A stretch of DNA of 64,000 nt from Pedobacter sp. MC2016-14 (lineage in GTDB: Bacteria > Bacteroidota > Bacteroidia > Sphingobacteriales > Sphingobacteriaceae), in the NCBI RefSeq assembly GCF_020991475.1, contig NZ_JAJMPA010000003.1, positions 124,001 to 188,000 of the forward strand, written 5' to 3'. The first letter of the stretch is position 1. Every line of letters starts with the position of its first letter. A program made the position numbers and the translations under genes. Below, one piece after another: positions 8,467-17,938 of the stretch. Under the pieces are notes generated by a model that saw only the letters and a list, made by a program, of their open reading frames with translations, was not told the origin of the DNA and did no database searches.

Positions 8467-9192
8467 ATGAAACGCACCATCTTACTGTTTTTTATCGCTG
8501 CCTCCTTTTATTCCTGTTCAAAAAAAAGCGATGGTCCGGAAGTACAAATTCCAATTGAGGGAACTTACATCAGCGCTAATAGTTTGGAGTTTAAGCCTAT
8601 AAGGATGTTTACGGTAAATGGAGAAGTGCAAGATGTTCAAGTCATAGCTAATTTTGTGTCTCAAAAAAAACTTCAAGATTATTTTAGAGTGCAGCCGGGA
8701 AAAGTAGCACAGGAAATTGAGTTTTCGGTGGTTGTAAATGCTGATAAGTCTGTTGAGGCTAAGAATGGATCAGAAATAATTCAAGCTTCGCTAACCAATT
8801 ATGAAGGAAACATTGCAAGAGTTACCGGGCAGGTTTCTGAGAATTGGATAATGTCATCTGGTGGGACATGTTTAGACAAGTTTAATAAGTTAAATTTAAT
8901 GCGTTTTGATCATCTTGTAGACTGCCGTACCATTTCCCAATCTACGGGTTTTTCAAGAATGTGTAAGTCGCAAAAAGGATTTTTTATAATAGTGGAGACT
9001 GAAAAGCGTATATATTTACCTCTACAAAGTTATAGGTTATCCAACTATACCAAATTTAATGATGACTACAGTGAATGTTCATATGCGGCTTCAAATGAAT
9101 GGAACTTGGTAAACCCGGACCATAATAAGAACCTTGGTTCAAATGACACCTTGATAGTTCAGGAGAAAAGGTTGATGTTAAACAAAAAGTAA
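8467..9192 (+). CDS. Hypothetical lipoprotein
   Basis: ATG 8467 gives MKRTILLFFIAASFYSCSKK, a signal peptide with lipobox Cys17, so the protein is lipid-anchored; a TTG three codons upstream is less likely. The mature part is about 225 residues with several beta-like strands (FSVVVNADKSVEAKNGSE resembles DUF1735/BT_3987-like lipoprotein segments, a weak similarity). Cysteines further on (GGTCLDKF, LVDCRTIS, SRMCKSQ, YSECSYA) could form disulphides. No neighbour suggests a role. Confidence 0.6.
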   Translation: MKRTILLFFIAASFYSCSKKSDGPEVQIPIEGTYISANSLEFKPIRMFTVNGEVQDVQVIANFVSQKKLQDYFRVQPGKVAQEIEFSVVVNADKSVEAKNGSEIIQASLTNYEGNIARVTGQVSENWIMSSGGTCLDKFNKLNLMRFDHLVDCRTISQSTGFSRMCKSQKGFFIIVETEKRIYLPLQSYRLSNYTKFNDDYSECSYAASNEWNLVNPDHNKNLGSNDTLIVQEKRLMLNKK

Positions 9193-9264
9193 TTCGAAGC
9201 TCCCGTCCAGATCTGGAGATTTAGGTACAGAAATTGTGCTATATTGCTCTTAATTGCTTAATTC

Positions 9265-10419
9265 ATGAAAGAGATTTTAGACATTATAGACGCTTATCAA
9301 AAGGCAAAGGCAGCAAATAAAAAAATGGCCCTGGCTACAGTGGTAGATGTAGAAGGATCATCTTACAGGCGGGCCGGAGCAAGAATGCTGGTTACGGAAG
9401 ATGGACAACTTACAGGGGCCATTAGCGGCGGATGCCTGGAAGGGGATGCCTTACGAAAAGCTTTACTGGTGATTAACCAGCAGCACAATAAACTGGTTAC
9501 TTACGATACCAATGACGAAGATGACGCCAAGTTTGGTGTGCAACTGGGCTGTAACGGCGTAGTGCACATCCTTTTTGAACCGATTGAACCAGAAAACCCC
9601 CTTCATCCGTTAAATTTACTGGAAGAGCTGTTTACGAAAAGACAGGAAGGTGTGCTGATTACACTGTTTTCCCTTGCGCATCCCCAGGATCCTGTTCCTG
9701 GAACTTCGGTATTGATTTTGGCTGATACAGTAGTGTCTGAATATGCGTTTAACGAGGATTTTAACGAAGAACTTTTTACAGAAGCCAGTCATGCACTGGT
9801 GAATAAAAAATCCTTTACGAAGGAATATCTTTTTGAGCAGCAGCTGCTGACGGCCTTTGTGGAGTTTATTCGTCCGCCGGTCTCTCTGCTGATTGCCGGT
9901 GCCGGCAATGACGTGTTGCCCGTGGTTGGCATGGCCAACCTGCTGGGCTGGGAAGTAACTTTGCTGGACGGGCGACCAACGCATGCAAACAGCTTGCGCT
10001 TTCCATTGGCAAACCGGATTTTAGTGGCTAAACCTGAGGACTGGCAAAACCTGGTTGAAATAGACGAGCAAACGGTAGTGGTGTTGATGACGCACAATTA
10101 TAATTACGACCTGGCTGTATTGAAACATTTGTTGAAACAGCCTGCATGCACATATATTGGTAGTCTTGGGCCGAAGAAAAAACTGGAAAGGATGCTGGGG
10201 GATTTAAAAACGGCAGGACTGGTGCCTACCGCGCAGCAAATGAACAGCATATACGGGCCGGTAGGACTTGATCTTGGCGCAGAAACCGCGGAAGAAATAG
10301 CTCTTTCTATTGTTGCCGAGATTAAAAAGGTGCTGGCTGGAAAATCAGCCGGCTCTTTACGTGAAAAACAAGATGCCATACACCATACTTCAGGTACAAC
10401 CGCCGTTATTGACATTTGA
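9265..10419 (+). CDS. xdhC: XdhC/CoxI family molybdoenzyme maturation protein
   Basis: XdhC-type proteins bind molybdenum cofactor, help its sulfuration and insert it into xanthine-dehydrogenase-family enzymes. The 384-residue product has the N-terminal XdhC/CoxI domain (ALATVVDVEGSSYRRAGARM, GAISGGCLEGD, VQLGCNGVVHIL) and a C-terminal Rossmann domain (LLIAGAGNDVLPVVGMANLL, ACTYIGSLGPKKK, IYGPVGLDLGAETAEEIA). It opens the cofactor operon; its stop overlaps the next start (TGATG). No XdhA/B-type enzyme is found in the window, so its client must be elsewhere. Confidence 0.9.
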   Translation: MKEILDIIDAYQKAKAANKKMALATVVDVEGSSYRRAGARMLVTEDGQLTGAISGGCLEGDALRKALLVINQQHNKLVTYDTNDEDDAKFGVQLGCNGVVHILFEPIEPENPLHPLNLLEELFTKRQEGVLITLFSLAHPQDPVPGTSVLILADTVVSEYAFNEDFNEELFTEASHALVNKKSFTKEYLFEQQLLTAFVEFIRPPVSLLIAGAGNDVLPVVGMANLLGWEVTLLDGRPTHANSLRFPLANRILVAKPEDWQNLVEIDEQTVVVLMTHNYNYDLAVLKHLLKQPACTYIGSLGPKKKLERMLGDLKTAGLVPTAQQMNSIYGPVGLDLGAETAEEIALSIVAEIKKVLAGKSAGSLREKQDAIHHTSGTTAVIDI

Positions 10420-11015
10420 TGGAACTGAAAAAAATAGGCATGGTTATCCTTGCTGCCGGTAATTCTGCCAGGATGGGAAAGCCAAAACAGTTGTTAAGGT
10501 ATCAAAACAAAACGCTGCTGGCCAATGCCCTGGAGGCTGGAAAAGCAGTTGTTAAGGAATACCTGGTGCTGGTGCTTGGTGCCAATTACGAAGTTATAGC
10601 AGCCGAAGCGGAAAAATTTGACCTGCAAGTGCTGCGAAATCCCGATTGGGGACAAGGAATGGGGACTTCCATTGCTGCAGGAACCTCATGGCTTTGCGAA
10701 AGGTATCCGGATCTGGATGCGGTGGTAGTAAGTGTCTGCGATCAGCCTTACTTAAGTGCCGGGATATTTGAGCATTTAATTGAGGAGGCCAGGCGCACAG
10801 GTAAAAGCATTATTGCCAGTGCCTATGCGGGCACAGTAGGCGTACCCGTTCTGTTTACAAAGTATCATTTTAATGAATTAATACGTTTAACAGGAAAAGA
10901 AGGCGCAAAAACCTTACTTTTGAGTAATCAGCAGGATGTAGCCCTGGTGCCTTTTGAAAAAGGTGCGGTAGATATAGATACACCTGAAGACTACTATAAA
11001 CTGGAAAATCCTTAA
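10419..11015 (+). CDS. mocA: MocA-like molybdenum cofactor nucleotidyltransferase
   Basis: A 198-residue NTP transferase of the MobA/MocA type. VILAAGNSARMGKPKQLL is the nucleotide-binding signature, followed by VVVSVCDQPYLS (metal-site region) and ASAYAGTVGVPVLF. Such enzymes add CMP to molybdopterin for the xanthine-dehydrogenase family, which fits the XdhC protein encoded just before it. The start ATG overlaps the xdhC stop by one base, so the two are translationally coupled. MobA-like GMP transfer cannot be excluded from sequence alone. Confidence 0.85.
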   Translation: MELKKIGMVILAAGNSARMGKPKQLLRYQNKTLLANALEAGKAVVKEYLVLVLGANYEVIAAEAEKFDLQVLRNPDWGQGMGTSIAAGTSWLCERYPDLDAVVVSVCDQPYLSAGIFEHLIEEARRTGKSIIASAYAGTVGVPVLFTKYHFNELIRLTGKEGAKTLLLSNQQDVALVPFEKGAVDIDTPEDYYKLENP

Positions 11016-11022
11016 GATTGTT

Positions 11023-12003
11023 ATGATAAAAGATGCCTATGGTCGTGTACACAATTATCTTCGGATATCTCTGACGGATAACTGTAATCTTCGCTGCTTT
11101 TATTGCATGCCCGAAGAAGAGTACGAGTTTACGCAAGCCTCTAAACTAATGCAGCTGGAAGAAATTGAAGCACTTGCCCAGCTTTTTGTGCGGGAGGGCG
11201 TAGATAAAATCCGCTTAACCGGCGGAGAGCCTTTTGTTAGAAAAGACGCCGGGCAGATCATTTTGGCTTTGTCTAAATTACCTGTAGAACTTTCATTAAC
11301 AACCAATGGCGCAAGGATCCATCATTTTATGGAAATCTTACTCCAGGCCAGGATCAGCAGCATCAACATTAGCCTGGATACCCTGCAGGCAGAAAAATTT
11401 AATTTGATTACCCGTAGGGATTTATTTGCGCAGGTAAAGGCGAATGTTGAACTATTGTTACAGCATAACATTAAAGTAAAGATTAATGTGGTAGTGATGA
11501 AAGGGCTGAACGACATGGAGATCAATGATTTTATAGCCTGGACTGAAACTGCCAGACTGGAAATACGTTTTATAGAATTTATGCCCTTTGCAGGAAACAG
11601 GTGGACCAGCAACCAGGTGGTATCTCTGGCAGAAATTCTGGAGCAGGTGGGCACAAAATATGAATATACAGCCTTGCCTTCGGGCTTAAACGATACGGCG
11701 AAACACTATCAGGTACCGGGGCATACCGGAACTTTTGCGGTGATTAGTACCATGACGGCACCTTTTTGCAGTACTTGTAACCGGATGCGCCTGACAGCCG
11801 ATGGCAAGTTGAAAAATTGCCTCTTCTCTAAAGGAGAAATGGATTTACTGGGTCCGTTGAGATTGGGGGCTGATGTTTTACCCTTAATAAAAACATGCAT
11901 CGGCAGCAAAGCCAAAGCTTTAGGCGGTCAGTTCTCTGGCTTGTTTGAGCATCTGGAAGCCGATACAATACACAATAGAAGTATGATTACCATTGGTGGC
12001 TAA
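11023..12003 (+). CDS. moaA: GTP 3',8-cyclase MoaA
   Basis: Radical SAM enzyme of the first step in molybdopterin synthesis, turning GTP into 3',8-cyclo-GTP with the help of MoaC. The N-terminal cluster motif is TDNCNLRCFYC (C21, C25, C28), the SAM-binding GGEP follows (LTGGEPFVR), and the second cluster lies in FCSTCNRMRLTADGKLKNC. The chain ends in the family's functional Gly-Gly (MITIGG). Length 326 is standard. It is the third gene of the operon, 7 bases after mocA. Confidence 0.97.
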   Translation: MIKDAYGRVHNYLRISLTDNCNLRCFYCMPEEEYEFTQASKLMQLEEIEALAQLFVREGVDKIRLTGGEPFVRKDAGQIILALSKLPVELSLTTNGARIHHFMEILLQARISSINISLDTLQAEKFNLITRRDLFAQVKANVELLLQHNIKVKINVVVMKGLNDMEINDFIAWTETARLEIRFIEFMPFAGNRWTSNQVVSLAEILEQVGTKYEYTALPSGLNDTAKHYQVPGHTGTFAVISTMTAPFCSTCNRMRLTADGKLKNCLFSKGEMDLLGPLRLGADVLPLIKTCIGSKAKALGGQFSGLFEHLEADTIHNRSMITIGG

Positions 12004-12011
12004 TTAAATTT

Positions 12012-13193
12012 ATGATTTCTGTAGCAGCAGCGAAAAAACTTATTCAGCAACATACCAGCCGCTTACCCGCGGTTGTATTGCCTTTAGCTAAGGCGAGAGG
12101 CAGGATTTTGGCCAGCGATGTGTATGCTGGCTTGGACATTCCGGCTTTTGAACAATCTTCTATGGATGGCTATGCCATACGCTTTGAGGACAAAGACACT
12201 GCTTTGCCGGTAACCGGAGAAATGCAGGCCGGTGTAAAAGTTAACTTTAGCTTGCCAGCAGGGCGTGCGGCAAGGATTTTTACAGGAGCGCCTTTGCCGG
12301 ATGGTGCTGATACCGTGGTAATGCAGGAAAAAGTGCGCTTTAATGATGGGCAAATACTCATTTTAGATACAACACTAAAAAAAGGCGACAATGTAAGAAA
12401 TAAAGGCGCCGAAGTTAAACAGGGCAATTTGGCGATGGCGAAGGATAGTAAGCTGACGCCGGCTGCAATTGGTTTTTTGGCAGGGATTGGTTACGCGGAG
12501 GTTTCGGTATATGGGCTGCCCCTTGTAGGTTTGATTACCACGGGGGATGAACTGCAGGACCCGGGGAAGGACCTGGCTTTTGGGCAGGTATATGAGTCTA
12601 ACTCGCTTGCGTTAAGCGCGGCTTTGGCTGCCGCCGGCATAGTAGACATCAATTTATATCAGGCCAGGGACAATTTTGAGGAGCTGACCGAAATATTGCG
12701 GGAGGCTATGGTGCAGAACGATGTGGTGCTGCTTACTGGTGGCGTGAGTGTGGGTGATTATGATTTTGTGGTCAGCTCTGCCGGGCAACTTGGTGTACAA
12801 CAAATTTTTCACAAAATTAAGCAGAAGCCCGGAAAGCCCCTTTATTTTGGCCTGCAGGATGGTTGTTTGGTATTTGGTTTGCCTGGAAACCCTTCTTCAG
12901 TTTTGAGTTGTTATTACAATTATGTGTTGCCGGCACTTAACTTGATGTTGGGAAAAGCAGAGCCGGAAGAGCTTGTTAAACTGGAATTGACCCATGGCTA
13001 TGTAAAAGCAGCGGGACTGACCCATTTTTTAAAAGGGATCAGTTTAAATGGAAAGGTGACCCCGCTACATGCACAGGAGTCCTTTCGTTTAAGTTCTTTT
13101 GCACAGGCCAACTGTTTAATTGTACTGGAAGAAGCCCGGGATAATTTTGAGGCAGGAGAGTTGGTAGAAGTGCTACTTTTGCCGGAATATTAA
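12012..13193 (+). CDS. moeA: Molybdopterin molybdenumtransferase MoeA
   Basis: MoeA inserts molybdate into adenylylated molybdopterin. The 393-residue protein shows the family order: FEQSSMDGYAIRF near residues 40-55, IFTGAPLPDGADTVVMQE, KKGDNVRNKGAEVKQG, then the MoCF-binding region LLTGGVSVGDYDFV and VFGLPGNPSSVLSCYY. The gene begins 8 bases after moaA and stops one base before moaD, so it belongs to the same transcript. Confidence 0.96.
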   Translation: MISVAAAKKLIQQHTSRLPAVVLPLAKARGRILASDVYAGLDIPAFEQSSMDGYAIRFEDKDTALPVTGEMQAGVKVNFSLPAGRAARIFTGAPLPDGADTVVMQEKVRFNDGQILILDTTLKKGDNVRNKGAEVKQGNLAMAKDSKLTPAAIGFLAGIGYAEVSVYGLPLVGLITTGDELQDPGKDLAFGQVYESNSLALSAALAAAGIVDINLYQARDNFEELTEILREAMVQNDVVLLTGGVSVGDYDFVVSSAGQLGVQQIFHKIKQKPGKPLYFGLQDGCLVFGLPGNPSSVLSCYYNYVLPALNLMLGKAEPEELVKLELTHGYVKAAGLTHFLKGISLNGKVTPLHAQESFRLSSFAQANCLIVLEEARDNFEAGELVEVLLLPEY

Positions 13194-13194
13194 A

Positions 13195-13437
13195 ATGGAA
13201 AGGATGGAAGTGAAGATTTTATTTTTTGGACAGCTGGCTGCACAAGTAGCGCAGGAGCAGCTGTACCTGAAAGACATGAAGGATACGGATGAAGTATTGA
13301 AGCAATTGGCAGAAAGTTATCCCTTTTTTAAAAAGGCGGCGTATTCTGTTGCGGTAGATCAAAAAATTATTAAAGAAAATACAAGATTAAACCCTGGTGC
13401 TGTAGTGGCCTTACTACCACCGTTTTCGGGAGGTTAA
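13195..13437 (+). CDS. moaD: Molybdopterin synthase sulfur carrier MoaD
   Basis: An 80-residue ubiquitin-like protein ending LLPPFSGG; the terminal Gly-Gly is adenylated by MoeB and then carries the thiocarboxylate used by MoaE. The start (MERMEVKILFFGQLA) lies one base after moeA; a second ATG three codons on is also possible. It sits directly before its activating enzyme moeB, with moaE following, the expected functional order. Confidence 0.95.
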   Translation: MERMEVKILFFGQLAAQVAQEQLYLKDMKDTDEVLKQLAESYPFFKKAAYSVAVDQKIIKENTRLNPGAVVALLPPFSGG

Positions 13438-13438
13438 G

Positions 13439-14530
13439 ATGACAGACGAGAGTTATAATGAACGTTACAGCAGGCAAATGATTTTGCAGGATTTTGGTTT
13501 GAAGGGACAAGAAAAACTTGGCGCTGCCAAAGTGCTGGTGATTGGTGCCGGAGGACTGGGATGTCCGGCATTGCTGTATCTTGCTGCGGCAGGAATTGGT
13601 ACCATTGGTATTGCGGATGATGATGTGGTAACGCTGAGCAACCTGCACAGACAAGTGTTGTACAGCACAGCAGATATTGGCACAGCCAAGGTAAGTGCTG
13701 CAGCTTTGAAATTAAGCAATTTGAACCCTGAAATTGTTGTGCAGCAGCATAGGGAGAAAGTGGTGTATGAAAATGCGAGGGAGATTATTGGCGGCTATGA
13801 CTATGTGATTGACGGTACGGATAATTTTGCCGCAAGGTATTTAATTAATGACGTATGTGTGTTGATGAACAAACCACTGGTTTTTGGAGCGGTAAGCCGT
13901 TACCAGGGACAGCTGGCTGTTTTTAACGTACCAGGAGAAAATTTGGAGAAAACGAATTACAGAGATTTGTTTCCCATCCCACCGAAAGCAAGCGAAGTAC
14001 CAAGTTGTGAAGAGGCTGGTGTGCTGGGCGCATTGCCGGGTATCATTGGTGCGATGCAGGCCGCCGAAGTGATTAAGTTAATTACAGGAATAGGTGAGCC
14101 ATTGGTTAATAAAGTTTTGATGTATAATGCGTTAAACCATGATTTTTATAAGGTTGCTTTAAGTCCGACGGCTCTGGGCGAAAGCCTGGTGGTGGGTTAT
14201 GAGGAACCAATTGAGGAGATTGATGCTGTAGCCTTTAGAGCCTTGCTGGAACAGCCATCTACCCTGGTGATAGATGTACGTGAACGTGGGGAAATGCCAT
14301 CGCTGAGCGGAATTGCGCAACTGCACATTCCCATGTCTGAATTTGATGTAGAACTGGTGGTTCCCGAAGAACACCTAATTTTAGTTTGCCAGCATGGCAT
14401 CCGTAGTTTACATGCGGCAGAAATGTTGCAGGAATGGTTTGGGCAGACAAAGAAACTATATAGTTTAAAAGGTGGCGTTAGCCGTTTGGGCAGCGAGTTT
14501 TTATCATCACTAGCACCTGAAGGAAATTGA
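13439..14530 (+). CDS. moeB: MoeB/ThiF-type E1 enzyme fused to a rhodanese domain
   Basis: The N-terminal 250 residues are an E1-like adenylyltransferase (VIGAGGLGCPALLYLAAAG for ATP; VIDGTDNFAARY; PSCEEAGVLG with the catalytic Cys) that activates MoaD. Residues about 270-360 are a rhodanese domain (VIDVRERGEMPSL) with active-site Cys in LVCQHGIRS, which can supply sulfur; MoeZ/MOCS3 have the same layout. The zinc-binding Cys pairs of E. coli MoeB are not seen: the first site reads NYRDLFP and no CxxC follows the GIGEPL region. The gene starts two bases after moaD and overlaps the moaE start. Confidence 0.92.
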   Translation: MTDESYNERYSRQMILQDFGLKGQEKLGAAKVLVIGAGGLGCPALLYLAAAGIGTIGIADDDVVTLSNLHRQVLYSTADIGTAKVSAAALKLSNLNPEIVVQQHREKVVYENAREIIGGYDYVIDGTDNFAARYLINDVCVLMNKPLVFGAVSRYQGQLAVFNVPGENLEKTNYRDLFPIPPKASEVPSCEEAGVLGALPGIIGAMQAAEVIKLITGIGEPLVNKVLMYNALNHDFYKVALSPTALGESLVVGYEEPIEEIDAVAFRALLEQPSTLVIDVRERGEMPSLSGIAQLHIPMSEFDVELVVPEEHLILVCQHGIRSLHAAEMLQEWFGQTKKLYSLKGGVSRLGSEFLSSLAPEGN

Positions 14531-14955
14531 AAAACATTTTTGTAAAAGGACCGATATTACCCGAGCTGATTGCTAAAAGTATTGCCGGGCACAGTACTAA
14601 AACGAACATTGGCGCGCACAATATCTTTTTGGGACAAGTGAGGCGGGATGACATTGCCGGTAAGTTTGTAGCGGCCATTGAATACACTACCTACGAAGAA
14701 ATGGCTTTGCAAACGATGGAAGAAATCAGGGAAGCGATTTTTGCCAAATATGATTTGACCTGCATGCATGTTTACCACAGTTTGGGAAATGTTAAAGCAG
14801 GTGAAATATGCCTGTTCGTCTTTTGTTCTTCAGCACACCGAAAAGCCGCAATTTCTGCCTGCGAAGAATTGGTAGAGCGCATTAAGGCCGAACTGCCAAT
14901 TTGGGGCAGGGAAATTTTTGAGGACGACAGTTACACCTGGAAGGAGAATAAATAA
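14527..14955 (+). CDS. moaE: Molybdopterin synthase catalytic subunit MoaE
   Basis: MoaE pairs with MoaD to place the two sulfurs on precursor Z. The 142-residue chain has the expected GAHNIFLGQVR start, IEYTTYEEMA, VYHSLGNVKAGE, SSAHRKAAISACEELVERIK and PIWGREIF segments. The start is TTG at 14527, overlapping the moeB stop (TTGA); the next ATG would remove the first 53 residues and the active-site region, so TTG is well supported, with GAAGGA just upstream as a possible ribosome-binding stretch. Confidence 0.95.
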   Translation: MKNIFVKGPILPELIAKSIAGHSTKTNIGAHNIFLGQVRRDDIAGKFVAAIEYTTYEEMALQTMEEIREAIFAKYDLTCMHVYHSLGNVKAGEICLFVFCSSAHRKAAISACEELVERIKAELPIWGREIFEDDSYTWKENK

Positions 14956-14957
14956 GC

Positions 14958-15866
14958 ATGGTAAACATTACACATAAATCAAGTTCGCTGCGGATTGCGA
15001 TAGCGACAGCGGTGCTTACCGTATCAAAACCTGAAACCATTGCCGCTATTGAACAAAGGAAAGTGCCTAAAGGCGACGTGTTTGAATTTGCCCGTGCGGC
15101 AGGTTTACTGGGCGTTAAGCGGACCAGTGATGTGATCCCCGACTGCCATCCGCTACCTGTAGAATTTACAGCCATTACTTATGCCATTGAAGGTTTAAAC
15201 ATCATCATTAGCGTGGAGGTGCATACCATTTATAAAACTGGTGTAGAGGTGGAGGCCATGCATGGTGCTTCTGTAACTGCGCTCACCATGTATGACATGC
15301 TGAAACCCATTGACAAGGCTGTAGAAATTAGTAGCATTAGGTTAAGGGAAAAATCTGGTGGCAAGACTGACTTTTTAAAAGGTCCTTTTACCAATTTGAA
15401 AGCAGCAGTGGTGGTTTGTTCGGATACCGTTTCGCAGGATGCGGGATTGGATACTTCTGGAAAAGCCGTGATCGCTAAATTGGAACAATATGGCATAGAA
15501 ACCCTGGTCTATGAAGTGATTCCGGATGATTTTGAGCAGATCCAGAACAAAGCCAGGGCCTTATCTGCCGGGCCGTACCAACTGTTGATTTTTACAGGTG
15601 GAACCGGCCTTTCCGAGCGTGATGTTACACCTGATGCCATAGGTCCTTTACTGGAGCGGACCATTCCGGGTGTGATGGAAACGGCCCGTGCTTATGGGCA
15701 GGCCAGGATGCCTTATGCTATGTTATCCAGAGGCCTGGCGGGCTTTATAGGCAATACATTGGTGCTGACTTTGCCCGGTTCTAAAAAAGGAGTGGAAGAG
15801 ACTATGGATGCGATATTTCCACAACTTTTGCATGTGTTTAAAGTTAAAGCCGGTACAAGGCATTAG
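14958..15866 (+). CDS. moaCB: Bifunctional MoaC-MoaB/MogA fusion
   Basis: Residues 1-150 are MoaC, the cyclic pyranopterin monophosphate synthase (VPKGDVFEFARAAGLLGVKR, DCHPLPVEFT, VEVHTIYKTGVEVEAMHGAS, DKAVEI). Residues about 155-302 are a MoaB/MogA molybdopterin adenylyltransferase (AAVVVCSDTVS, IFTGGTGLSERDVTPDA, PGVMETARAYG, TLVLTLPGSKKGVEE). The join carries out an early and a late step of the pathway in one chain; such MoaCB fusions are known. It ends the operon. No terminator is obvious before the next promoter. Confidence 0.95.
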   Translation: MVNITHKSSSLRIAIATAVLTVSKPETIAAIEQRKVPKGDVFEFARAAGLLGVKRTSDVIPDCHPLPVEFTAITYAIEGLNIIISVEVHTIYKTGVEVEAMHGASVTALTMYDMLKPIDKAVEISSIRLREKSGGKTDFLKGPFTNLKAAVVVCSDTVSQDAGLDTSGKAVIAKLEQYGIETLVYEVIPDDFEQIQNKARALSAGPYQLLIFTGGTGLSERDVTPDAIGPLLERTIPGVMETARAYGQARMPYAMLSRGLAGFIGNTLVLTLPGSKKGVEETMDAIFPQLLHVFKVKAGTRH

Positions 15867-15894
15867 TCATGCCACTGAAATATATTTTTAAGGC

Positions 15895-15926
15895 TTTGTT
15901 ATACCATAGCTAAAGTTTTAACTTTG
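15895..15926 (+). promoter_or_regulatory. Bacteroidota-type promoter
   Basis: TTTG (15895-15898), a 20-base spacer and TAACTTTG (15919-15926) match the TTTG-N19-21-TAnnTTTG consensus exactly. The predicted start of transcription lies some 25 bases before the histidine kinase ATG at 15960, so the kinase has its own promoter, separate from the molybdenum-cofactor operon. Confidence 0.7.
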
Positions 15927-15959
15927 ATACCTTATACCTCGGGATACCAAATTTAGCCT

Positions 15960-17927
15960 ATGTTTCAAATACCATTTCCGGTTTCATTTGTCATCGCTTT
16001 TCTGTTTTTGTTACCAGATGGCCTTGCACAAATTAAGGAAGCAGCTGAAGCTTCTGTGATAGACCGATATGAGAAATTGATTCAACACTACCGGTACGAC
16101 AATCCTGATTCTGCAAGCTATTATGCTGAATTGGGTTTAAAACATTCCGTTCAAAACCATGACCTCGAAGGCGAAGCGAAAATGCTGCACCAAATGGGCA
16201 TGATTGATGACAATCTTGGGAATTTTAACGATTCCAGGCAGAAATACCTTAGGGCGCTTGAATTGTATAAGGAATTAAAGATTTATAGCGGGGTAAGCAA
16301 ACTTAATGTGAGACTGGGGGTGGTAGAAAACCGAAAAGGGAATTACGATAAGGCCATTGCTTATTTTTTTATAGCCCTGAAGCTGAGCGAAAAAACGAAG
16401 AACAAAGCAGGCATCATGGAAGCTTATGTAACGCTAGGGGAAGTTTACGCGCATCAAAAGAATTTTAACAAGGCCCTTGTTTACTACAAAATGGCCGAGC
16501 AATTAAGTGAGCAAGTCCCTTTCTTTAACATCACCCTGAATATGTACAATGACATGGGCGTGTGTTATACCGAAATGAGGAATTATGCTGCGGCAAAAGC
16601 TTACCTGACCAAGGGCATAGGTTTGAGTAATACCAAAGAGATGATGGGCCTGCACATTTCCATGACGAATAACCTTGCAAGGGTATATTTTGATTCGGGT
16701 GATTCGGCGATGGCGATCAAACTTTATAAAGATGCCTTAAAGAAATCAAGGGAGATCCATAATTTTATACGCGAGGTGGGGAGTTTAAAAGGGCTTGCCC
16801 AATGCTACAAACGTAGAAATCCGCTGGTGGCTTTAAACTACCTTGATCAGGCTTTAAGTTTGGCCAAACAAAAAAAAGCCAATAAAATAGTACTGGAACT
16901 TTTGGATGTGATTGCAGGCTTGCAAAGTGAACTTGGCGACTACAAGGCAGCCTATTTGGCCAAGCAGCAACAATATACCATTGCCGATAGTTTTTATTAT
17001 AAAGAGATCTCTGAAAGAATTTCCAGTCTTCAGGCCCAGTATGAACTGGGGAAATCTAAAGCAGATGTGCAGGAATTAAAATTCTTAAACAATCAGCAAA
17101 AGCTGGAAAGAAGGATCCTCATTGTGATTTTGAGTTGTACGGTAGTGATCATTAGTTTTTTAGGTTTTTACTTTATTAAAGTGCGGAAACTGAATTTGCT
17201 GCTGAATAAATCTAATGCCGCGCTCAGTTCTTCAAATAACGTAAAAGATAAGCTCTTTTCGATTCTGGGACATGATTTAAGGTCGCCGATAGCTTCAATT
17301 TTGAATGTATTGGACCTGATTAACGAGGGGATGTTGACGGAAGAAGAACAGCAGATGATCATGAAGAAACTGGCCCTGAACTGCAGTACCTCTATGGAGA
17401 CGCTTGACCTATTGCTTAAATGGGGGCAAATGCAGCTGAAGGGAATTTTAATTAACCAGGTGGAGTTTAATGCGCTGGATTTGCTGGAACGTAATTTACA
17501 GGCGCTGCAGGCTACGGCAGAAGAAAAATCTATTACCATTAGCAATGAGCTGTCAGCAGATGTCAGGTTGCTGGCAGATGCAGACCATTTTGACTTTATT
17601 TGTAGAAACCTGGTCTCTAATGCCATCAAGTTTACCCCAAATGGGGGCGCTGTAGTGGTATGGGCAGAGCAAGTGTTGGTTGAAGGTAAAATTGAGCGCA
17701 TGAAATTTTGTGTGCAGGATAATGGCATAGGGATTGAAAGCAGCAGGTTGCTAACAATATTTGGCATTGATAATGTGAGCACCAACGGTACCAATAATGA
17801 GAAAGGAACCAGTTTAGGCCTGGTGATCTGCAAAGAATTTGTGGAGGCCAACGGCGGTAACATCTGGGTAGAAAGTACTGTTGGAAAAGGGGCGAAGTTT
17901 TTCTTTACCCTTAAAACTGCCCTTTAA
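15960..17927 (+). CDS. TPR-containing sensor histidine kinase
   Basis: A 655-residue two-component sensor. A signal sequence ([23 protein letters not shown]) is followed by a periplasmic array of TPR-like repeats to about residue 370 (for example [19 protein letters not shown] and [13 protein letters not shown]), one membrane helix ([20 protein letters not shown]) and a cytoplasmic kinase: HisKA with phospho-acceptor His438 in [12 protein letters not shown], and an HATPase with [19 protein letters not shown] and a G-rich lid near [12 protein letters not shown]. No response regulator is adjacent. The ligand is unknown; TPR sensors of this layout are common in Bacteroidota. An exact-consensus promoter precedes it. 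Confidence 0.9.
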   Translation: MFQIPFPVSFVIAFLFLLPDGLAQIKEAAEASVIDRYEKLIQHYRYDNPDSASYYAELGLKHSVQNHDLEGEAKMLHQMGMIDDNLGNFNDSRQKYLRALELYKELKIYSGVSKLNVRLGVVENRKGNYDKAIAYFFIALKLSEKTKNKAGIMEAYVTLGEVYAHQKNFNKALVYYKMAEQLSEQVPFFNITLNMYNDMGVCYTEMRNYAAAKAYLTKGIGLSNTKEMMGLHISMTNNLARVYFDSGDSAMAIKLYKDALKKSREIHNFIREVGSLKGLAQCYKRRNPLVALNYLDQALSLAKQKKANKIVLELLDVIAGLQSELGDYKAAYLAKQQQYTIADSFYYKEISERISSLQAQYELGKSKADVQELKFLNNQQKLERRILIVILSCTVVIISFLGFYFIKVRKLNLLLNKSNAALSSSNNVKDKLFSILGHDLRSPIASILNVLDLINEGMLTEEEQQMIMKKLALNCSTSMETLDLLLKWGQMQLKGILINQVEFNALDLLERNLQALQATAEEKSITISNELSADVRLLADADHFDFICRNLVSNAIKFTPNGGAVVVWAEQVLVEGKIERMKFCVQDNGIGIESSRLLTIFGIDNVSTNGTNNEKGTSLGLVICKEFVEANGGNIWVESTVGKGAKFFFTLKTAL

Positions 17928-17938
17928 AATTTTTATTC

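Noticed and set aside
9193..9264. Possible molybdenum-cofactor riboswitch before xdhC
   Set aside because: Only 72 bases are available and no conserved fold can be seen.
10870..11136. Minus-strand frame across the mocA-moaA junction
   Set aside because: It is antisense to two well supported genes and shows no protein features.
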